The position numbers and the translations under genes were made by a program. The notes below the pieces were generated by a model. That model searched no databases and was not told where the DNA came from. It worked only from the letters and a program-made list of their open reading frames with translations. Below are positions 59,376 through 64,000 of a stretch of DNA of 64,000 nucleotides, piece after piece (position 1 is the first letter of the stretch; every line of letters begins with the position of its first letter). The stretch is from the NCBI GenBank assembly GCA_026545225.1, contig CM048846.1, forward strand, positions 19,634,501 through 19,698,500, given 5' to 3'. The DNA comes from Cornus controversa. Taxonomy: Eukaryota > Streptophyta > Magnoliopsida > Cornales > Cornaceae.

Positions 59376-59743
59376 TGTTAGGAATTGTGTCTCAAATTTA
59401 TATTATAATTAAAATTTTATTTTAGAGTTATAATTTATTTAGTAATTTCTTGTTAGATTTGGTCTTGGAGTAATTGTAATCCTTGTCAAATAATGAATTG
59501 GGTTTGAAGACTCTATAAATAGAGATGAAGTTGAGAAGAGAAGTGGTAAAGAAAAGATAGATAATTGTAGAGAGAGAAAGGTGACTAGAGAGATAAAAAA
59601 ATGTGTAACTAAAGTATTGAAGTAAAAAAAGTCATTTTTTGCCCATGGACGTAAGTAATTTGCTGAACCACGTAAATTTCGTATTATTTGTGTGTATTTT
59701 TTTATCTGTTTTATTTGTCAATAGTGTGTGTGCGATCCAAACA
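59376..59743 (+). repeat. 5' LTR of the Copia element
   Basis: 368 bp, TGTTAG...AAACA. A TATA-like ctataaatagagatgaag word is present near 59513, a possible LTR promoter. It is matched by the 3' LTR with small differences and indels. Confidence 0.9.
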
Positions 59744-59769
59744 ATTGGTATCAAAGTTATGGTATTACA

Positions 59770-60500
59770 GATGAAAAGTATGCGGTCGCAAAGTTTGATG
59801 GAAGAAGAAAATTTTAGTCTTTGGCAAGTTCGAATGATGGAAGAAGAAAATTTCAGTCTTTGGCAAGTTCGAATGTGGGATTTACTGATTCAACATGCAT
59901 GGTCTTGAAGAGGCTTTGGGTTTGAAACTGGAAAAGATGGAAGAAGAACAATGGGGGAAGATTAACTCGAAGGTAATTAGTGCTATTTGATTGACATTGG
60001 TGGATGATATTGTGTATGATATGATAAAAAAAGCTTCAGCAGCGGATATGTGGAAGAAATTAGAGAATCTATATATGAAAAAAAATCTCACCAACTGGTT
60101 AGTCTTGAAGCAAAAGTTGTATTATTTCTATAGAAAAGAAGAGGTAAGCTTGCAAGAACATCTTAATGAGTTCAATAAGATTATTTGTGATTTATCTAAT
60201 ATTGATGTCAAGTTGAGTGATGAGAATAAAATAATTATTTTTTTGACGTCGATATGCTCTACTCATAAACATTTATTCAATACTTTGCTCTATGGAAGAT
60301 ATATCATCTCGATAAAGTAAGTTAAGACTGTTTTGTTCTCTAATGAAAAGTTAAATGATGAAGAGAGTTACAATGATCAAGCTCAAGCTCTTATTGCTCA
60401 AGAGAAGAAAATGTTTGGAGTTTCAAGAAGCTTTGTGCCATTGTCAGAAAAAAAACACTACAAATGTGAAAGAAAGGATAATTTTTAGTAGAATTGTCCA
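59770..60500 (+). pseudogene. Degenerate Copia gag with zinc knuckle
   Basis: A gag polyprotein of UBN2 type can be followed in pieces through three frames. An early segment (tatgcggtcgcaaagtttg = YAVAKFDG) is shifted out of frame. Next comes a 39-bp tandem duplication that repeats MEEENFSLWQVRM, then an open stretch 59991-60320 with DIVYDMIKKASAADMWKKL and HLNEFNKIICDLSNIDVKL. The nucleocapsid zinc knuckle (about 60453-60500) has a stop codon and lacks the expected first cysteine and Gly-His. It cannot encode a full-length gag. Confidence 0.85.
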
Positions 60501-60599
60501 GAAAAGAAGGAGAGTGCATTTGTTGTTGTTGTAATTGTTGTGTTTGAGGTTACGAAAGAAGAAAGTTATGACGATGAACATTATCAATTATTAATAACA

Positions 60600-60860
60600 A
60601 GTGAGTGGCTTGATTCTGCTTGTTCCTTTCATGTGTGTCCTCATAAATAGTGATTTGTTACCTACAAACCTATAGGTGGTAAGGTATTTATGGGGAATAA
60701 TGTTTCTTGTAATGTTTTGAAAATTGGAACAATCAAAATCAAGACAACTAATTGTTTGGTAAGAATCCTAACGAATGCATGTCATATTCCAAATATCAAA
60801 AGGAATGTGATTTCTGTGGGCACTTTAGATTCTAAGAGGTTATTGGTGTGAAGTGAAAAA
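60600..60860 (+). pseudogene. Truncated Copia protease start
   Basis: Reading about 60603-60860 gives SEWLDSACSFHVCPHK, a double stop, then GGKVFMGNN, IGTIKIKTT and ACHIPNIKRNVISVGTLDSK. This follows the plant Copia protease order (DSG-type active site, then L.xVlyvPxlkrNLISvgxLd). The active-site glycine is replaced (DSA) and the frame is broken by stops. Nothing recognisable of integrase follows. Confidence 0.75.
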
Positions 60861-61284
60861 TAGATTAATGAAAATTAGAAGGGGGCCACGTGTTATGCTT
60901 TTGGGAAGGAAGGTCAATAACATATATTTTTTGTTAAGAAATACTATGTTTTTGGGAAGGTCAAAAACAGAATAAAAGGCTGTTTCAAAATCTATTAGAG
61001 TGTCCAATCAAGAGCAGCAAAAGAAGGACGAAGTCTTTGCGATTGCAGGAACAACAACCTTTATTCCAGAAGCAAGAATAATTCAATTTTGTGATCATGT
61101 GATAGTAGATTCCAAGTTCGACTATTTGAACTTAGAGTTTACTCGCAATAGGTAAATGCAATGGAATAACGAATAACAGAACGACAAGAAAAAATAAGGT
61201 GTTTTGTTCAAGGTAGAGAGATTTTCAGTCAAGGTGAAGTTATGGAGAATCGTGTGAAGATCAAATTTGAGTCAAAGTGAAAAT

Positions 61285-61660
61285 TGTTAGAAATTGTGTC
61301 TCAAATTTCTATTGCAATTAGGTTTCTATTTTAGAATTGTAATTTATTTAGTAATTTCTTGATAGACTTGATCTTGGAGTAATTGTAATTCTTGTCTAAC
61401 AAGAAATTGAGTTTAAAGACTTTATAAATAGAGGTGAGGTTGAGAAGAGAAGTGGTAGAAAAAATAGAGATATAATTGTAGAGAGAGAAAGGTGGGTAGA
61501 GAGAAAAAAAGTGTGTAACCACAATATTGAAGTAAAGAATTAAAGTCGTTCTTCGTCGATGGATGTAGGTAATTTGCTGAACCACATAAATCTCGTATTA
61601 TTTGTGTATATGTTTTTTTTATCTGTTTTATTTGTCAATAGTGTGTGCGTGATCCTAACA
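61285..61660 (+). repeat. 3' LTR of the Copia element
   Basis: 376 bp, TGTTAG...CTAACA, aligned along its length with the 5' LTR. It is preceded by a purine-rich caaagtgaaaat that may be a weak polypurine tract. Confidence 0.9.
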
Positions 61661-62462
61661 TTATGAAAAAAAAAAAAAACCTTCACATATCTTTTGAAAT
61701 GCCACGAGTTCTTGATAAAATTTAGCCTTTTAATTGATTACATTTAGTTCTTGTGCATCACTAAACTTTTTGATATTTATGCCTGTGAAAAACATGAGAG
61801 AGAGAGAGAGACACAGAGAGAGAGAGAGAGAGAGGTGAAAGAAAGGAACAAAATAGACGTTGGCCATTTGGGAGTGCAGAAACAAAGAACAAGAATATTT
61901 TTTTTCTTTTTCTTTATTAATAGAAGGTATTAGGGTGCGAGAGTATATTTATGGAGTTCAAATATCAAATCACTTAATTATCTCTAATGTTGATCTCAGA
62001 CTCTTAATTTCACGTATGTTATTAAATAGAATAATTTTTCCTTCTTAAAAAAAAATAGTTAATAGTGAACTAGTTGCAGAAACTAGCACTAGCACTATAA
62101 TAAACTGCAAATGTTAACAGGACTCGTCTACAAGTATTTCAATTTGCTACAGTTTTGGGCTACATTTTCTATGGTAAATGGGTTTGCATTAATGAAACAC
62201 TTTAATTGAAATCTGACTACAATATCAATATGTGAACTTTTTGGGCCTATTGGGATTTGGAATATCAATATGTGAACTTTTTGCGCCTAATAGGCCCCAA
62301 TCCCTCTAGTTATAGAGATATTCGTACGAGCGTAATAAAAGCACGACTGTATGGGCCCTTTCTGTAAGGAAGCTTTTGCAGAATCAGTGCTCTGTTCATG
62401 AATCATTATTGGGCATGGGCTGGCAGTGCTTTTCCAAACCTTGGAAGTCGAATTCCAATTGA

Positions 62463-62490
<28 letters not shown>

Positions 62491-62493
<3 letters not shown>

Positions 62494-62994
62494 GGGGTGG
62501 GTGAAAGCGAATTTTAAAACGTTTATTTAAATGGAATGGAGATGAATTTTGTTATTTAAAATTTGGTCGATTTTATAGTTGGAGCGGGACAAGGTCACTC
62601 TGCCTTATTTAAAATTCATCTCAATTATACTACATTTAATTGTTTATATTATATTACTTATGTATATATATACTTTAAAAAATCTTAAATTTCAAAATAT
62701 TTAATTTTGTTGGAAGTAATGTAATCATTTATTTTAAGTAAGGACAACAAAATAAATAAAAAAATTTTAAAAATGGTAAAATGTTAATGTTTGGAGAATA
62801 TTGAAAATTTATTAATTAAATGAGATTTAATCGATTATGGGACTGGACGGTTTGGGACCGAATGAGTTAAGTCGATTATAAGACGAGGATTGAGTAAATG
62901 GGAGAATTTATAACTGATTATGGAATTTTTAAATTTAAACGATTATGGAGATGGGGATTGAAATCCTCGTCCATAACTGATCCGTAGCCATCCC

Positions 62995-62995
<1 letters not shown>
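62491..62995. mobile_element. Possible hAT-like repeat
   Basis: The left end taggggtgggtgaaagcg and the reverse complement of the right end, tagggatggctacggatc, give a short inverted repeat of hAT type. Inside are inverted 'gaatggagatgaattttg' and 'gagatggggattgaaatcc' words. The flanks are microsatellites, so a target duplication cannot be judged. Confidence 0.4.
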
Positions 62996-63026
<31 letters not shown>

Positions 63027-63191
63027 AACAAATGACTACTAATGGCAAAAATTTTCAGATTGAAGAAAGCATTACAACCGATCGAGATATGATGGGCACT
63101 CCTCTGTTACAAATGTTATATTAAATACCAAATGTTAACCCTTTCTCACCTCTCTCTTTGTATGTTTTTTTCTTCTCTCACATAGAAGCAT

Positions 63192-63228
<37 letters not shown>

Positions 63229-63679
63229 AGCTTCCAAGCTTGCTCCTTAATTATTATTTTTTTCCCGAACAAGTTTGCTCCCTTTTTTTTTTTTTCCAAA
63301 CAAGCTTCTCTAATTTTCTTTATTATATAATATTCTTATGTTCAATATTATTTTTATGTTGGCCCATATAAATAGATGGAATTTAAAGTACCTCTACTTA
63401 TTCTCGAAGATATTGCCTTCTAAACATTCAAAAAATTTTCCCATCTTAAATAGCGAAAAGAATTACGAGTAAAAATTTAAATAAAAATTATATAGAGTTA
63501 ATTAAAACTATTTATATTAATATATTAACTTGAAAAAGTTTTATGCTAACTAAGAGATGTACAAATAATCAGTGAAATCATAATCGAAACTGAAACCGTA
63601 AAGAATCATAGTCGAACCGAACAGAACTGTTCAATATGATTTCGATTCCGGTTTCGAAACTGTTAGAATATATATATGT

Positions 63680-63915
63680 AATATATATAATATATAAATG
63701 AATAATAATAATAGCTTCTAAATTCTAACGTTTTATATATAAAAAAATAAAATATATAAATAAGTATTAATACATTCTAAATTCTAGTATTCTATTTACA
63801 TATAATGTATAAAATATATAATATATAAATAAATACTAATAGCTTCTAAATTTTAATGTTTTATATATATAATATAAAATATATAAATAAATATTAATAG
63901 TTTATAATATATTGT
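63680..63915. repeat. AT-rich tandem repeat
   Basis: The phrase agcttctaaattctaacgtt followed by 'ttatatataaaaaaataaaatatataaat' recurs with changes about three times (near 63711, 63772 and 63841) with a spacing of 60-70 bases. Confidence 0.65.
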
Positions 63916-64000
63916 TATAACTAGGTGTGTACAAGTATAAGTGTGTATCTTGTTAATGTTTTTTTTTTTTAAAATAAAATTGATAAAGAACCGTTAAAAA

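Larger units (their letters stand above)
59376..61660 (+). mobile_element. Short non-autonomous Ty1/Copia retrotransposon with both LTRs
   Basis: 5' LTR 59376-59743 and 3' LTR 61285-61660 are closely similar; each starts TGTTAG and ends in CA, and the whole is flanked by a perfect TTATG duplication (59371-59375, 61661-61665). A primer-binding site like TTGGTATCAAAGTTATGG (59745 on) resembles the usual initiator-Met tRNA complement with some changes. The internal part is only about 1.5 kb. It holds a broken gag (SLWQVRM, MWKKLENLYM, SLQEHLNEFNKIICDLS), a degenerate CCHC knuckle (YKCERKDNF stop NCPEKK), and the start of a Copia protease (WLDSACSFHVCPHK). Integrase, reverse transcriptase and RNase H are missing, so it could move only with outside help. 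Several stops and frameshifts are present. Confidence 0.92.
61666..64000. other. Intergenic region to the window end
   Basis: No gene is seen. Contents: GA microsatellite (61797-61833), an immediate duplication of 'gaatatcaatatgtgaacttttt' (about 62220 and 62260), a GTAT run (62468-62492), a possible hAT-like element (62491-62995), CT/CA runs (63191-63228), and AT-rich repeats with a recurring 'aatatataaataaatattaatagcttctaaatt' theme from 63680 onward. Confidence 0.55.

Noticed and set aside
61797-61833. Charged Arg-Glu repeat frame
   Set aside because: It arises from a GA microsatellite and is not a protein-coding gene.

Overview
This window is nuclear DNA from a flowering plant, almost certainly a eudicot. 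The signs are AT-rich sequence, GT-AG introns, many AT/CT/GT microsatellites, dense non-autonomous DNA transposons and a Copia LTR retrotransposon. I could reconstruct four genes exon by exon, each with every splice phase closing to a single open frame. I cannot name the species.

Layout. (1) 4.15-7.87 kb, + strand: a 9-exon gene for a 567-residue plant membrane protein of unknown function (family of Arabidopsis At3g27390 / At4g37030). (2) 14.92-16.03 kb, - strand: a 4-exon cyclin-dependent kinase inhibitor of the KRP/ICK family (216 aa). (3) 40.10-53.87 kb, + strand: a 10-exon organellar type-I methionine aminopeptidase, MAP1D-like (350 aa), spread over 13.8 kb because introns 1, 7 and 8 are large and full of repeats. 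(4) 55.61-58.46 kb, + strand: a 7-exon patatin-like phospholipase (388 aa) with a substituted oxyanion-hole loop. From memory, membrane protein - MAP1D - patatin-like is also the order on Arabidopsis chromosome 4 (At4g37030, At4g37040, At4g37050-37070). The window therefore looks like a conserved gene block stretched by transposons, with a KRP gene lying inside it.

The rest (about 0-3.8, 8-14.8, 16.4-39.7 and 58.5-64 kb) is intergenic and built mainly of repeats. These include a short Copia element with two LTRs and a perfect 5-bp target duplication (59.38-61.66 kb), a decayed RNase H fragment of LINE type (11.5-12.05 kb), and a Mutator-type terminal-inverted-repeat family with 9-bp target duplications (10.35, 32.46, 33.30 and 42.85 kb). 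There are also hAT-type MITEs with 8-bp duplications (22.53, 27.92 and 41.52 kb), a family with GGGTAAAGTGC ends (8.4, 23.8 and 54.5 kb), several minisatellites, and a striking GGT/GGC-rich array inside a possible transposon (21.4-22.4 kb).

The four genes do not form a pathway. One acts in cell-cycle control, one in organellar protein N-terminal processing, one in lipid acyl hydrolysis, and one is an uncharacterised membrane protein. I recognised no tRNA, rRNA, known miRNA or CRISPR. I found no convincing new multi-gene system; the most interesting signals are the altered patatin active-site loop, the transposon families with precise target duplications, and the hairpin elements inside introns.
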